This document shows, one piece after another, positions 26,809 through 37,108 of a stretch of 64,000 nt of DNA. The stretch comes from Thermoproteota archaeon (GTDB taxonomy: Archaea > Thermoproteota > Thermoprotei_A > Sulfolobales > NBVN01): positions 113,778 through 177,777 of the forward strand of contig JAUQPH010000004.1 of assembly GCA_030550455.1 (NCBI GenBank), in the 5' to 3' direction. The notes beneath the pieces are model-generated. The model had not been told where the DNA came from. It did no database searches and saw only the letters and a program-made list of their open reading frames with translations. Numbering within the stretch: the first letter of the stretch is position 1; each line of letters opens with the position of its first letter. A program made the translations under genes and the position numbers.

Positions 26809-27627
26809 CTACAGTCGCGAAATCTTCACGGGTGGAGGACCCGGAGTAAACCTTCTCTTGTGTTCGTTCATAGAGATTCTCGACACTATACTGCTTACAA
26901 GCTTTTGCTCTACACCGGTAATCCTAGAAATCTCTTCTACACGCATCCCCTCATCTACGTAGAGATACAGCACGGAGTCTATAACGTCGTAATCCGCACC
27001 GAGCTCATCAGACGCCCTATGCCCCGGCCATAAATCTGGAGACGAAGACTTCCAGACTATGTGCTCCGGAATCCCTAAGTAGTCACCGATTAACCTAACT
27101 TGAGTCTTGTAGAGATTTACTAGAGGGTAGAGGTCGGCGGCTCCATCACCCCACTTAGTGAAATACCCCAGCAGCCACTCGGACTTATCCGAGGAAGCTA
27201 AAACAAGGGAGTTAGTCTTATTGGCTAAATAGTAGAGCATCACCATCCTTAATCTAGCCTTAACGTTTCCCCTAGCTAACTTCGGAGATGACTCGTAAGA
27301 GTCGCCGAAAGACCTTAAAACGAAGTTGACTCCTTCAGTTATATCTATTCTTAACGGCTTCAACTTCAGTATTCTCGCTACTTCCTCAGCGTCTGATATA
27401 CTCGATGGAGAACTCTCTCTTTCAGGCATGATAAGCGCAGTAACCCTATTCACCCCCAAAGCTTTCACAGAGATTGCAGCCAATACAGATGAATCTGTTC
27501 CACCGCTAAGACCCAGGACAACACCGGACGACCCACTTCCTTCAACGTAGCCCCTAATGAAGTCCACTATGGACTCGACGGTTTTTTCAGCGTCAACGCG
27601 TAGGTAGTCGGGTATCTTGTACCTCAT
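26809..27627 (-). CDS. nadE: NAD+ synthetase, ammonia-dependent type
   Basis: 272 residues from ATG 27627; an in-frame GTG at 27639 adds four. The PP-loop reads GLSGGTDSS, followed by SDKSEWLLGYFTKWGDGAADLYPL, the deamido-NAD site, and KSSSPDLWPGH. It amidates deamido-NAD with ATP. No nitrilase domain is present, so ammonia or a separate glutaminase is needed. First gene of a pair with the MFS transporter. Confidence 0.93.
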   Translation of the reverse strand: MRYKIPDYLRVDAEKTVESIVDFIRGYVEGSGSSGVVLGLSGGTDSSVLAAISVKALGVNRVTALIMPERESSPSSISDAEEVARILKLKPLRIDITEGVNFVLRSFGDSYESSPKLARGNVKARLRMVMLYYLANKTNSLVLASSDKSEWLLGYFTKWGDGAADLYPLVNLYKTQVRLIGDYLGIPEHIVWKSSSPDLWPGHRASDELGADYDVIDSVLYLYVDEGMRVEEISRITGVEQKLVSSIVSRISMNEHKRRFTPGPPPVKISRL

Positions 27628-27752
27628 TGAGTAGCCCACAATATGACTCCGCAGAGATAAATAACCTGTACTAAGTTAAGGAGCCACGTGCGAAGCACCA
27701 CTTAACCCTAAGTACGGACCTGGTCAGCATTTTACTACTGGGATTACTTAAC

Positions 27753-27795
27753 TGACCTTCTTCCAGCTCTAAAGGGCGAGGCTTTCTGGCTGTAA
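27753..27795 (+). mobile_element. Probable left-end relic of a TnpB-type element
   Basis: The stretch CTAAAGGGCGAGGCTTTC, preceded by TGACCTTC, closely resembles 61456-61497, where a TnpB-like coding relic follows. The match covers about 43 bases with small gaps. No TnpB frame follows here. It lies inside the 296-bp gap 27640-27935, in which I see no gene. Confidence 0.4.
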
Positions 27796-27935
27796 GAGTA
27801 GCCGTGAATTAGGGGTTGAGGCTCGATCCGCCTTAGAAAATCCGAGCTGACTTTAACGAAAACGGCTTAAGGTCTAGGTGACCACGTTATGTTGCTCCCG
27901 TATTTAAACGTCCTACCCAGAAGGTTGAGAGGGGG

Positions 27936-28688
27936 TCAGCTGCAGTAACTCTTTTGAACCTCATATAGAACGAATGTGTTGGGTAAAGGCATGAAGGTTA
28001 TCACCACGGCATTCCTAGGTGACAGTAGCTCACAGTAAGATTCTTCAGAACCTCCGAACTGTAGGTATGCCTTGGAGAACTCTTCGAACAGCTCTCTAAA
28101 CTTACTTACTTCTACGTAGTTAGCTAGTGCTATGAAGAACGCAGCTACCGCTATATCCCAACTACCCAGTTCATACTTAAAAGGTGTAGACTGCTCAGCG
28201 TCTATAACATAAGGTACTCCACTACTTACTAAGAAGTTAGTTGGCTTGACGTCTCCCATGCTGAAACCCTTACTATGTATCTCAGCTAAAACCCTCCCGA
28301 GTATTACGACGTCGTCTAGCCTGTCGCATTTGAGAGGTAACCCATCGATAAACTCCCGCACGACAACGAGTTCTTCTTCGTCAACGCTATAGATCTTAGG
28401 CAACCGAAAGCTCTGCCACCCGCTGTACTCCATAAACCGCTTTTCACGCTTAAACCTCTCTCTTGGAGTAAGAGCGAAGGGGTAGCTAGCTCTGAGTAAG
28501 ATGGCTGGAGGCAACCACTTCAGTAAACCGATCTCGCTAGTAAACCTTTTGACTACTACCTTCGTCCCACCAAGGTCCCTAACTTCTGACTGCGCAATTA
28601 GTACGTCTAAGCTCTCCATACTGAGAGCCTTCTTGAGTTCCGCAATAACCTTGTTTAATTCGGAGGAGATCTCTCGAACGAAGGACAT
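27936..28688 (-). CDS. Small RIO/Bud32-like protein kinase fold
   Basis: 250 residues. Kinase landmarks: VVVKRF (ATP-binding Lys), VVREFIDG (hinge), GFSMGDVKPTNFLV (catalytic loop, with HxD replaced by MGD) and VIDAEQS (DFG equivalent). Helical C-lobe. This is the minimal lobe arrangement of RIO/Bud32/lipopolysaccharide kinases. Substrate unknown. It starts 8 bases after the FtsX-like permease stop and belongs to the same operon. Confidence 0.75.
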   Translation of the reverse strand: MSFVREISSELNKVIAELKKALSMESLDVLIAQSEVRDLGGTKVVVKRFTSEIGLLKWLPPAILLRASYPFALTPRERFKREKRFMEYSGWQSFRLPKIYSVDEEELVVVREFIDGLPLKCDRLDDVVILGRVLAEIHSKGFSMGDVKPTNFLVSSGVPYVIDAEQSTPFKYELGSWDIAVAAFFIALANYVEVSKFRELFEEFSKAYLQFGGSEESYCELLSPRNAVVITFMPLPNTFVLYEVQKSYCS

Positions 28689-28696
28689 GATGCCCC

Positions 28697-29920
28697 CTAC
28701 TCGTACCTTAAGGCTACTGCGGGAGGTATTCTAGCTGCTAAATACGCAGGAAACGAGCCCCCAACGAGGCCGACAGCTATCGTTAGCCCAGCAGTCGATG
28801 CGAGACGCTCGAACGTTATGTCGGGTCTCGCAGTAAGTACTAAGCTAGCAGTTCCAGCCCTAATCGTCAAGCCTGTACTAGAGAGTGCGAAGGCACCGAC
28901 AATACCTAGGGTTATTCCGATCGAGGCACCTAAAAGACACATCACGAGAGACTCCGATAGGATCATGAACACCACCTGGCGGTTCGTGAACCCGACTGCC
29001 TTCATCACACCTATCTCCCTAGTCCTCTCTATTACAGAGGTTATCATCGTAGCAGAAACTCCAGCTACGGCAACAGCAAATGCGGAAAGCGAGGTCACGT
29101 AGTTAATGAAAGACACAGCTGTTGTAACACTTGAAACAGCATCCGCTATTGCGGCAAACGAGACTAGCTCTACGTTGCCTCCGTACGACCTCCTCATCTC
29201 CCTGAGGAAGTCTCTCACAAACTCAGAGCTCCTCAGTACAACAAATATACCAGACCACTTTTTAGCTCCAAGTATGGTCCTCCCCGCTTCCGTGTTCACT
29301 ATGACCATCTGGTCCGGGCTGAGTAGGAACGCCCCACCGTACTCCTCTAGTACAGCTGAGACTACGAAGCTAACGCTTTTAATGTTCTTAACTCTCCCTC
29401 CTTCTACCTCGGCTATATATAGGGATAAGACATCGCCGACTTCCAAGCACCTAGTGTCGTCTGATATAGCTACTTTGTACCCGATTATAGCGCTCACTAG
29501 GTCGCCTTCAGGTGGGACGTCCCCTTCCTTAACCTTAAGGTTACCCATAGCTCTAAATATTATGCTTGACCTGATTGCGTATACATAAACCGAGATATCG
29601 GAACCACACCTTCTGGCAACACCCTGGAGGGTGTAGAAAGGTTCTGCGGCTTCTACGTACTCAAAGGATCTGACGAAGTCTAAGTCTTGCTCTGATAAGT
29701 CGTATGTTCCCGAAGGAAACACTACGACCACGTTTTGACCTAGAGACTGAAGCTCGCTTAAAACGTAGTTTGAGTAGCCACTAACGATTGACCCCATCAT
29801 TACCATGATTAGTGGTCCAACCACTATGCCGGATATAGTTAGTGCTGACCTAAGCTTCCTCTCCCCCAAAACCTTGATGGACATGCTAACTGAGTCAAGT
29901 AAGAAGCGGACTGCGCTCAC
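28697..29920 (-). CDS. MacB/FtsX-type ABC transporter permease
   Basis: 407 residues: one N-terminal membrane helix, a large extracytoplasmic MacB-PCD-like domain (about 40-265), and three C-terminal helices. TREIGVMKAVGFTNRQV is the conserved coupling segment of FtsX permeases. Its start overlaps the stop of the large secreted protein by 4 bases. No cognate LolD/MacB-type ATPase lies in the window. Confidence 0.87.
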   Translation of the reverse strand: MSAVRFLLDSVSMSIKVLGERKLRSALTISGIVVGPLIMVMMGSIVSGYSNYVLSELQSLGQNVVVVFPSGTYDLSEQDLDFVRSFEYVEAAEPFYTLQGVARRCGSDISVYVYAIRSSIIFRAMGNLKVKEGDVPPEGDLVSAIIGYKVAISDDTRCLEVGDVLSLYIAEVEGGRVKNIKSVSFVVSAVLEEYGGAFLLSPDQMVIVNTEAGRTILGAKKWSGIFVVLRSSEFVRDFLREMRRSYGGNVELVSFAAIADAVSSVTTAVSFINYVTSLSAFAVAVAGVSATMITSVIERTREIGVMKAVGFTNRQVVFMILSESLVMCLLGASIGITLGIVGAFALSSTGLTIRAGTASLVLTARPDITFERLASTAGLTIAVGLVGGSFPAYLAARIPPAVALRYE

Positions 29921-32900
29921 GGAGGCGGCACCTCGGAGGTGGTTTTTAGCTTTCTGTAGTAGCTTGATGCGACCTTATAGATTATGAACGCTACAACTAC
30001 CAGAAACCCTGCTACCGCAGCTATAGCTACCCACCTCTCGGTAACGAAGAGCTGCTCTGCTGGAGTAGTAGCTGGAGTCGGTGTCGTAACAGCACTAACT
30101 GGTAAACTATACGTGAAATACTGTAGCTCGTTGTACGCATTGTAGTAGAATAGAGTTAAGTTCACATCCCTAACAGAGGCCTGAGTCACTAAGCTCACGC
30201 TAAAAGCTCTTTGAGCTCCTGGCTCTATATCACCTATGAAGCTCTCAGCACACTCGTTTACGTGTGTACAGATTCGCACACCAGCTCTGAATGCTGTTGC
30301 TGAACCGTAGTTGACTACTACTCCTGATGCGCGAATAGTTCCAGCAGATACTACCGCTCTCGTGTCTCTCAGTACTAGATCTACGAACGGCTCTACTACA
30401 ACGACTAGCGTTGTGTTAAACATCTTCGGCCTACCACTAACGTCCCTATATACTACTCCAACAAGTAAAGGCACTGTACCGTAAGAAACAACGGTTTGGG
30501 CCCCTGTGACGTAGACGCCCATCGGGTTGTAGACGAGTGTGAGAACTAGCTCGACATCTCGATTCGGGTCTATCTTATCGACGTAGTTTACTGCGGGAGA
30601 AGCTATCAATACCGGTAGCTGAGCAGTCGGATAGATCGTTACATAAACGTTGTATGCTGGACTACTACCAACGTTTCGAAGCTTTAATACAGCTTGCGTA
30701 AATCTTGACGATATCCGCAGAGTACCGCCATCAAGGTACGCTTCAACGTATCTCGTACTACCAAGAACTGTTAGAGGTACCTCGAACTTACACTGCCTAG
30801 GCGTGCCCCAGCTATCGATGTAGTACAGTGTAGCGTTGGCGACATATGTCCCAGTAGCGTTTACAAGTAGATTCAAGGGAACTACAAAATTGATCATGTC
30901 TCCCCTACTATGCGAGGTGGATGTAGCGGATACTTGCTGCAAAAGTTGAGTTAGGACGGTCTGCTGAAGTCTCCCCGTTCCCATCAAACTTTGAATAACT
31001 TGTTGCGAGATCGGGGGTAGCCTCACGGTACTGGTGTTATCTATCGAGCTGAAGACACCTCTCGGAAGCTCTAGTTGCAGAAACACACCGGTCATGCCGT
31101 CAACGAAATTATTTCTAACTACTAGGTTTAGTAGTGCTCCATACGTACCTGGCTCAACAGATCCCTCTAGCCAACTGGTGCTAACAACTTCTACAGCTCT
31201 ACTATCGTCTACTACAGCTATCTCTACCTTATGCTCTACTGCGACTCGAACTCCCGGACCACCCGATAGGACTACGTAATCTAGCCTCATTACAGCACTA
31301 TAGGTGCCTGGAGCCACGTTACCTACCGTTACTCTAAATCCAATGTTAACAGAAGAGTAGCTCCTTATAGGACCATCTATGTAAGCTATTGAAACACTCC
31401 CCCTATTCCCCCTAAATCCTTGAGGTAGGTAGAGTTCGACCATTACTCCAGTAACACTATAGGGAATTCTATTAGCTATAGTAACTACGTAAGTAGCGTT
31501 TTCAGTATTAGGGAAGACATTGTAATTGTTTAACCAACCCCACGATATCGGCACTAAAGCACCTCCGTACTGCTCGAAGGGTTCTACGTAGAGTTGCACT
31601 GAGTAGAGCTTCACGATCCTTGCGTTAGTTCCAAAAGCCGTCATATAGTACTCTAGACTCACGTTGAGCCATAGGAATCCTCTTGTACTAGCAGGGATAT
31701 CGAAGTAGAGCACGATAGAGCAGGTCCCTCCCTGGGGTAGTCTAGCTGCGCACGCAGCTGAGTCGACTATCGGAGTAAGCAAATCAGACCAAGCTCTAGC
31801 AGATACGCTTACCGCATCGTACCTACCGAGGTTCTGAAAAACTATGGTTACTGGTACGTATCTTGAGTTAGGGAACGCAGGTACTGGTTGCTGCACGCCC
31901 CAGAAGACCTCGAGTAATCGAACGTCCGGAGTGTAGTCCTCTAAGGCTTCTACTAGGAGTGGGATATATAGTACCTCAGTATTGTATAGGGAGGCTCCAG
32001 CGATGGTTTTTACGTACTCGACTTCGAGTTCTAGTGTATATGTGGAGGGTTTTACATCGTCTTGAATCTGTAGTACTACACTTAAGGTGCACGTTCCCCC
32101 GCCAGCTAGAGTAACTCTCGAGCAATCACCCTCTATGCCTAGAACCTTTAACCCTAGCGGAGTTACGGTTTTAATTCTCGTTATGCTTATAGGTTCCGAC
32201 CTTCGGTTTGTTATTAGGGTAGACACTCTAACTCCTCTTGCTGTAGGAAGAAGTGGTGAAGGACTGCCTCCGTACTCGACCTGAGACCAGCTTACAACTA
32301 AGTTGTTTTCGTAAACTAGTGGAAGTTCGACATCAATCTTCCTAGAGGCGTTGTAGAGCGATTGACCGTAGCGCACTAGAGCAGTAACGAGAAGCTCTAG
32401 TTTTACTGAGCCATCAACGTCGTCTACCTCCAGCGTTGGTAGCCTAACCGTGAAGGAAGAACCGTAGGGTACAGGCTCCCTTACAGCAACGGCTGTCACA
32501 GTACTGCCATCGGATAGTCTAGCGTTTATAGGCTTTACGTACACGACGGTGCTAGCTAGGCTCTCTCTGGTATACGATATGAACGTGATATACGGTGTTA
32601 ACCTACTCGAATTACTGTACGCTAATCCTGAAACCCAGCCAGCACTTAAGACGTCGACATTAAGAACTGGGCTCTCGACGTACAGTACTAGGCTATACGC
32701 TAAGTCTTGCCAGAACGATGACCCAGCTATCTCTCCTATAACCTCAACAGTGAGGTTAGCTCGGTAGGTACCTCCATCACAGAATACGTCTATGTTTTTG
32801 AACTCGAGAGTGACTGTAGACCCGTATGCTACTGTTGCGCTAATTGCGAGAGTCTTACTTACTTCGTCGATCTTGAAGCACTCTGGTAAGTGTAGAGTAG

Positions 32901-34548
32901 CCTTTAAGCTCCTAATAGCTACACTAGGGTCGGAGTTCCTCATGTGTAACCTCAGCGTATTGCCTATCGAGTGCCCAAAGGCCTTGCCGTCAGCCCACCC
33001 GTAGCCTACGACCTCGAGATTGGGTGTCGGTGGCTCAACCACTCGAGTACGCACATAGAACTCTATCGTAACAGCGTAGATAGTTCCACCTGAGTTGACC
33101 AAGCTGTCCAGTAGTACTCCGAGGCTATACTCACCTGGAGCAACCGTCCTCGGAATAGAGAGGCCACTAAATATTACGGTAGACCTACTGAAGGAGCTTA
33201 TGGCAACGTTACTCACCGTTGATTCTCTAGGTTCAAGTATTTCTGAGAACAGCTTCACTACACTACCGTACAGAGACACGTAGTCGTAGTTCTCGATAAC
33301 TAGAGTTAGAGACAGCCTAGAGCTTCCTGGATAAGCTGGACCGGGGCTCCAGTAGCTAGCGGCTACTCTTACGTCAATAGACGGGTTCTGTATAGCCATG
33401 GGGATGGTGTATGTCTGTGTAACCCAGAACTCCGATCCGTCTTTAGTTACTAAAGCTTCCAGCGTAAGCTCTGCTACAGCAGTTGAGCGACACTCTACAG
33501 TTATGTCACTGAACAAGAGCTCGAAAACTTCACCGTAAGCTATAGGTCTGTTCACGTAGGTAACTATACTCGAGCTTCCGTTTGACGACCTAGCGCACGC
33601 CGGAAGCCCTAGCCTCGCCACTATCGAGCTTATTGTAGCTGAGTCATCTAACCTAAAAATAGCTCTATAGTCAGAGCTTTTACTTCCGTACGGCACTCTA
33701 GGACCGACCCATCCACTACTCACTAGTTTCAGCAAGAGCTGTGGAGGGTTGCTCACTAGAACTTGTACTTGAGTAGTTGTTGAGGTATCGTAGTAAACAC
33801 CGTCGTCGGTAACCGCAGTAGCATTTACTTTAACTAGAATAGTGTATGGACCTGGATCCAAGTTTCTACTTAAGCTAACCCCGGGAACGACCACAGTAAG
33901 AGTTGAGTATCTACTTACCGCACCCAGGGACCTCCTGATAGCCCTAGGGTAGAAACCCTCTGGGAGCTCTACGATTATCGATGCTGAATCTATTCTAACA
34001 TCGTTTACTCTAAAGACTAGGTATAGATTTGTGCCCGTGGTTCCCGGGTAAGCTTCTGGTGACCAGTAGGCATCCGATAGCTCTAGCTGAAGTTTCGGGT
34101 ACGGGCTCACGTATACATACACTTCAAGCAGTTCAGAGACTAGAGAGGTTCCCACCCTAGCTGACACATTCAGCTTCGCAGTATACGCAGTGGGAGCTAC
34201 CGACTTATCGACGTCCACGATGTAGTTGAAGTAAACAACGTCTCCGTAATACACGTAGGCAGCAATAGAGCCGTTGAGGTCTCTAGCCCCTACACAGCGG
34301 TACTGAACTGAAAAACCTGCTGGGAGGTCTATACATCCGTGAACAGACCGAGCTGGATCAGCTCCTAGATATCTTACACCAACTACTAGCCTAGCACTAG
34401 TAGAACCAGGGTATACACTCCCACCTGTTGGTGACCTAAAGCTAGTACTCTCAACCGAAAAAACGTTGGTCTGTGAGATAGCTGGAACTAGAGGTGAAAA
34501 CAGCGACAGTAGCGTGAGTACAGCGATGAGCCCAACGCACTTCCTAAT
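29917..34548 (-). CDS. Very large secreted, membrane-anchored Ig-like repeat protein (NEW3/COG1361-like)
   Basis: 1543 residues. A signal peptide (RKCVGLIAVLTLLSLFSPLV, then PAISQ) starts right at ATT 34548. About ten repeats of 140-170 residues follow, each opening with W-x-[PG]-x(2-5)-AYPG-S-like residues, as in COG1361/NEW3 S-layer-type Ig folds. A single membrane helix (AAVAGFLVVVAFIIY) and short basic tail close it. The frame upstream has only TGT and then an in-frame TGA (34552-34554), so no ATG/GTG/TTG can serve before the signal peptide. GGTGAT lies 5 bases before ATT. GTG 34254, the first canonical start, would remove the signal. Probably a surface or pseudoperiplasmic partner of the downstream permease. 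Confidence 0.85.
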   Translation of the reverse strand: MRKCVGLIAVLTLLSLFSPLVPAISQTNVFSVESTSFRSPTGGSVYPGSTSARLVVGVRYLGADPARSVHGCIDLPAGFSVQYRCVGARDLNGSIAAYVYYGDVVYFNYIVDVDKSVAPTAYTAKLNVSARVGTSLVSELLEVYVYVSPYPKLQLELSDAYWSPEAYPGTTGTNLYLVFRVNDVRIDSASIIVELPEGFYPRAIRRSLGAVSRYSTLTVVVPGVSLSRNLDPGPYTILVKVNATAVTDDGVYYDTSTTTQVQVLVSNPPQLLLKLVSSGWVGPRVPYGSKSSDYRAIFRLDDSATISSIVARLGLPACARSSNGSSSIVTYVNRPIAYGEVFELLFSDITVECRSTAVAELTLEALVTKDGSEFWVTQTYTIPMAIQNPSIDVRVAASYWSPGPAYPGSSRLSLTLVIENYDYVSLYGSVVKLFSEILEPRESTVSNVAISSFSRSTVIFSGLSIPRTVAPGEYSLGVLLDSLVNSGGTIYAVTIEFYVRTRVVEPPTPNLEVVGYGWADGKAFGHSIGNTLRLHMRNSDPSVAIRSLKATLHLPECFKIDEVSKTLAISATVAYGSTVTLEFKNIDVFCDGGTYRANLTVEVIGEIAGSSFWQDLAYSLVLYVESPVLNVDVLSAGWVSGLAYSNSSRLTPYITFISYTRESLASTVVYVKPINARLSDGSTVTAVAVREPVPYGSSFTVRLPTLEVDDVDGSVKLELLVTALVRYGQSLYNASRKIDVELPLVYENNLVVSWSQVEYGGSPSPLLPTARGVRVSTLITNRRSEPISITRIKTVTPLGLKVLGIEGDCSRVTLAGGGTCTLSVVLQIQDDVKPSTYTLELEVEYVKTIAGASLYNTEVLYIPLLVEALEDYTPDVRLLEVFWGVQQPVPAFPNSRYVPVTIVFQNLGRYDAVSVSARAWSDLLTPIVDSAACAARLPQGGTCSIVLYFDIPASTRGFLWLNVSLEYYMTAFGTNARIVKLYSVQLYVEPFEQYGGALVPISWGWLNNYNVFPNTENATYVVTIANRIPYSVTGVMVELYLPQGFRGNRGSVSIAYIDGPIRSYSSVNIGFRVTVGNVAPGTYSAVMRLDYVVLSGGPGVRVAVEHKVEIAVVDDSRAVEVVSTSWLEGSVEPGTYGALLNLVVRNNFVDGMTGVFLQLELPRGVFSSIDNTSTVRLPPISQQVIQSLMGTGRLQQTVLTQLLQQVSATSTSHSRGDMINFVVPLNLLVNATGTYVANATLYYIDSWGTPRQCKFEVPLTVLGSTRYVEAYLDGGTLRISSRFTQAVLKLRNVGSSPAYNVYVTIYPTAQLPVLIASPAVNYVDKIDPNRDVELVLTLVYNPMGVYVTGAQTVVSYGTVPLLVGVVYRDVSGRPKMFNTTLVVVVEPFVDLVLRDTRAVVSAGTIRASGVVVNYGSATAFRAGVRICTHVNECAESFIGDIEPGAQRAFSVSLVTQASVRDVNLTLFYYNAYNELQYFTYSLPVSAVTTPTPATTPAEQLFVTERWVAIAAVAGFLVVVAFIIYKVASSYYRKLKTTSEVPPP

Positions 34549-34752
34549 ACATCATCACCGTTAACTTAGAAGTGGAGCAAGCTAATATCTTCAACTAATC
34601 GTGCTAAAGCATCTGCTGTTTTACTCTAAGGTGTAAGGGCTGTTTCATCTTGATGTTTCGAGGAAATTCTTATGAGCGTTGTCTCTGTCTGTTTTTGTGA
34701 TGAGTGGTTAGTGAATGAAGCATTGCTCCGAGTCGCTCGGGACTAGAACTAA

Positions 34753-35382
34753 GTGGAGGCCTCGTGCTGTTTAGCTCGACAGCTACTCATGAACCCACGC
34801 GGATACAAAGTCCTCGTGGAAGAGGTGAGAGTCCCTAGACGTAAACAAACAAAAACAAATATCCAGGGGCGAACACTCGTAGTGGTGTATAGAGTGTCTG
34901 GGCTATTAGATTACCCAGATGAAGTGAGAACTCATACAGCTCTCCACATTCTTAAGGGAGCTGTCGTGAGAGTCTTAGGTAGAGACGCTATGTGGACTGC
35001 CTCGACATATGTTGAAGGAAAACACGGCAGGCTCGTTGTTCAGTTCTCTAGAAAGCCGTTAGATTCCGAGCTCAAGGCGATCGAGGAACTAGCTAACACC
35101 AAGATAGCGGAAGACCTCAAGGTCGAAGTAGTGAGAATGCCTAGAGAGGAGGCGGAGAGGGTCTACGGAGAAGTCATTTACGACTTATTCAAGGTCCCCG
35201 AAACAGTGAGGGAGCTCTACATAACGATCGTGTACGACACAAGCGGTGAGATATGGAACATAAACGCCTGCAACAAGCAGCACCTACCTTCAGCTAAGCT
35301 TATAGGTAGGATCGTGCTCGGAAAAGCAAGATTTCGTCAAGCAAAGAACCTACTCGAACTCCCCTTTGACATAGAGCCGTAG
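34753..35382 (+). CDS. Alanyl-tRNA editing protein, AlaX-like
   Basis: 209 residues from GTG 34753; ATG 34789 is an equally possible start. The two zinc-binding motifs of the AlaX/ThrRS second additional domain are present: HTALH in RTHTALHILKGAV, and CNKQH in NINACNKQHLPS. It deacylates mischarged Ser- or Gly-tRNA-Ala in trans. The N-terminal part is short, as in AlaX-S. Stands alone, divergent from the large secreted protein gene. Confidence 0.82.
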   Translation: MEASCCLARQLLMNPRGYKVLVEEVRVPRRKQTKTNIQGRTLVVVYRVSGLLDYPDEVRTHTALHILKGAVVRVLGRDAMWTASTYVEGKHGRLVVQFSRKPLDSELKAIEELANTKIAEDLKVEVVRMPREEAERVYGEVIYDLFKVPETVRELYITIVYDTSGEIWNINACNKQHLPSAKLIGRIVLGKARFRQAKNLLELPFDIEP

Positions 35383-35671
35383 ATCCCTCAACAGAATCTC
35401 TGAGTATCTTCAAGACCTTTGCCGCATGTTGACACACGCATCATAAGTTACTCTTAATACCTCAGTTTCCCGTCCTCTGGTTTTGTAGGTTTTTAGAACG
35501 AATGCGTCTCAATTCCGCAGTTCGCTGTGGCTACCGACTACTCCACGCAGGGGTCGTGACCACCGCTCGAGTTCGGCAACACGTAGCTCAAATCTAGTTC
35601 TGAGCACTATGTCTTACATTCTGAATAAAATGGGGCTGTAAAACCGCAATAAGCTTTATACATCAAAACAA

Positions 35672-36121
35672 CTACCCTACCCTGACTATAGTGCCGCAGT
35701 ACATACATTGAAACTCTAGGGGGTCGTCTCTTACTTTCTTATGTATGGATTTCACCGGTTCTCGCTCCTTATTAGTAATGCAGGTAGAGTTCGGGCACTT
35801 CAGTACCTCTTCCACTACATCCGGGACTGCGACCCTGAACTTCTTTCTGACTTCGAATTCTTCGACTATGTTTATAGTTGCTGTTGGAGCGACTAAGGCT
35901 ATCAGGTTCAGCTCTTTGGCGTCAAGAAACTTTCCCTCTATCTTTATTACGTCTTTTCTCCCGAGCTTCCGACTTTCGACGTTCATAAGTATAGCCATTC
36001 TGTAACCCTCTCTACCAGTTATACCGAGGATTCTGAGTACCTCTATGGCCTTCCCTGAGGGTATGTGGTCTATGACTGTACCGCTCCTGATCTTAGAGAC
36101 CGTGAGTGTCGCATTACTCAT
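35672..36121 (-). CDS. pyrI: Aspartate carbamoyltransferase regulatory chain
   Basis: 149 residues. N-terminal nucleotide-binding domain ([19 protein letters not shown]) and a C-terminal zinc site with four Cys (CPNSTC and CMYC). It binds CTP/ATP and holds the PyrB trimers together. Overlaps pyrB by 4 bases and is the last gene of the purine-pyrimidine run. Confidence 0.95.
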   Translation of the reverse strand: MSNATLTVSKIRSGTVIDHIPSGKAIEVLRILGITGREGYRMAILMNVESRKLGRKDVIKIEGKFLDAKELNLIALVAPTATINIVEEFEVRKKFRVAVPDVVEEVLKCPNSTCITNKEREPVKSIHKKVRDDPLEFQCMYCGTIVRVG

Positions 36122-37050
36122 AGCTCACCACCTAAGATAAGGGATAGGAGTGCCATCCTAACTGGGACAGCTAGAGAAGCCTGGTAGAAGTAAGCTGCGT
36201 AGACTGTGCTGTCTACCTCTAGTGCTATCTCGTCAACCCTCGGTAGTGGGTGTAAGACCTTGAGTCCGGGTTTTGCTCTCGAGAGGAGCTTTAGGTCTAT
36301 AGTGTAAGACCCTCTGACTTTTGCGTATTCTAGTGGGTCAGGAAACCTCTCCTTTTGTATTCTGCTAACGTAGACTACGTCTACTTCATCTATTATTGGA
36401 TCAAGCGACTCTAGTACTTCGTACTTGAGTCCAAGCTCCCGCACTTTTGTTAAAACCTCCTCGCGGGGCTTGAGTTGCTCTGGTGAGACGAGGTAGACTG
36501 CGCTCGGCTTAAACCTAGTGAGACCATATAGGAATGACGTGATAGCTCGTCCGTACTTCAGATCACCAACTAGAGCGTACTTCAGCCCGTCAACAGTCCC
36601 GAAGAGCTTTTGAACTGTGTAGAGGTCTATCATGGCCTGCGTTGGGTGGTGCTGCCACCCATCCCCTCCGTTGATAACAGGATTTACCGCTATCTCAGCT
36701 GCAAATTTGGCGGCTCCTTCGTACTTGTGTCTTATGACTATCAGGTCGCTGTAGTAGTCTAGCATTCTAACGCTATCCGCTAGGTTCTCACCTTTTGCCG
36801 TACTTATCGCCTCCTCACCAGAGATAGATATAACGTCTGCGCCAAGCCTCTTAGCAGCTACCTCGAAGCTAAACCTAGTCCTAGTAGATGGCTCAAAGAA
36901 GGCTAGAGCCACTACCTTACCTTTAAGGGACTCTATCTTGGACCTCGCGTACTTCTGGGCTTTATCAGCATACTCAAATAGAAGCTCTAGCTCTCTTCTT
37001 CCAAAGTCGAGGATCGATATCACGTCTACTCCTCTGTAGGGGTTGTCCAC
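36118..37050 (-). CDS. pyrB: Aspartate carbamoyltransferase catalytic chain
   Basis: 310 residues, the normal size. Carbamoyl-phosphate site [13 protein letters not shown], then [17 protein letters not shown], a variant of the usual GDGxxxHPTQ, and aspartate-binding HPLPRVDEI. It makes carbamoyl-aspartate, the committed step of pyrimidine synthesis. It starts 58 bases after the purP-like gene and on the same strand, so purine and pyrimidine genes are probably co-expressed. Confidence 0.95.
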   Translation of the reverse strand: MDNPYRGVDVISILDFGRRELELLFEYADKAQKYARSKIESLKGKVVALAFFEPSTRTRFSFEVAAKRLGADVISISGEEAISTAKGENLADSVRMLDYYSDLIVIRHKYEGAAKFAAEIAVNPVINGGDGWQHHPTQAMIDLYTVQKLFGTVDGLKYALVGDLKYGRAITSFLYGLTRFKPSAVYLVSPEQLKPREEVLTKVRELGLKYEVLESLDPIIDEVDVVYVSRIQKERFPDPLEYAKVRGSYTIDLKLLSRAKPGLKVLHPLPRVDEIALEVDSTVYAAYFYQASLAVPVRMALLSLILGGEL

Positions 37051-37108
37051 GAACCCACACCTACCTACTAGTTTAAGCCTTTAAGCTTTATGGGAGGTTG
37101 AGTTACTT

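Noticed and set aside
29917..34254. Large secreted protein beginning at GTG 34254
   Set aside because: It would discard an in-frame signal peptide and most of the first repeat that lie directly upstream.
35383..35671. Possible structured RNA before pyrI's 3' end (CCGCAG-TTCG-CTGTGG hairpin)
   Set aside because: Only one short stem with a G-U pair was clear; no promoter or larger fold was seen.
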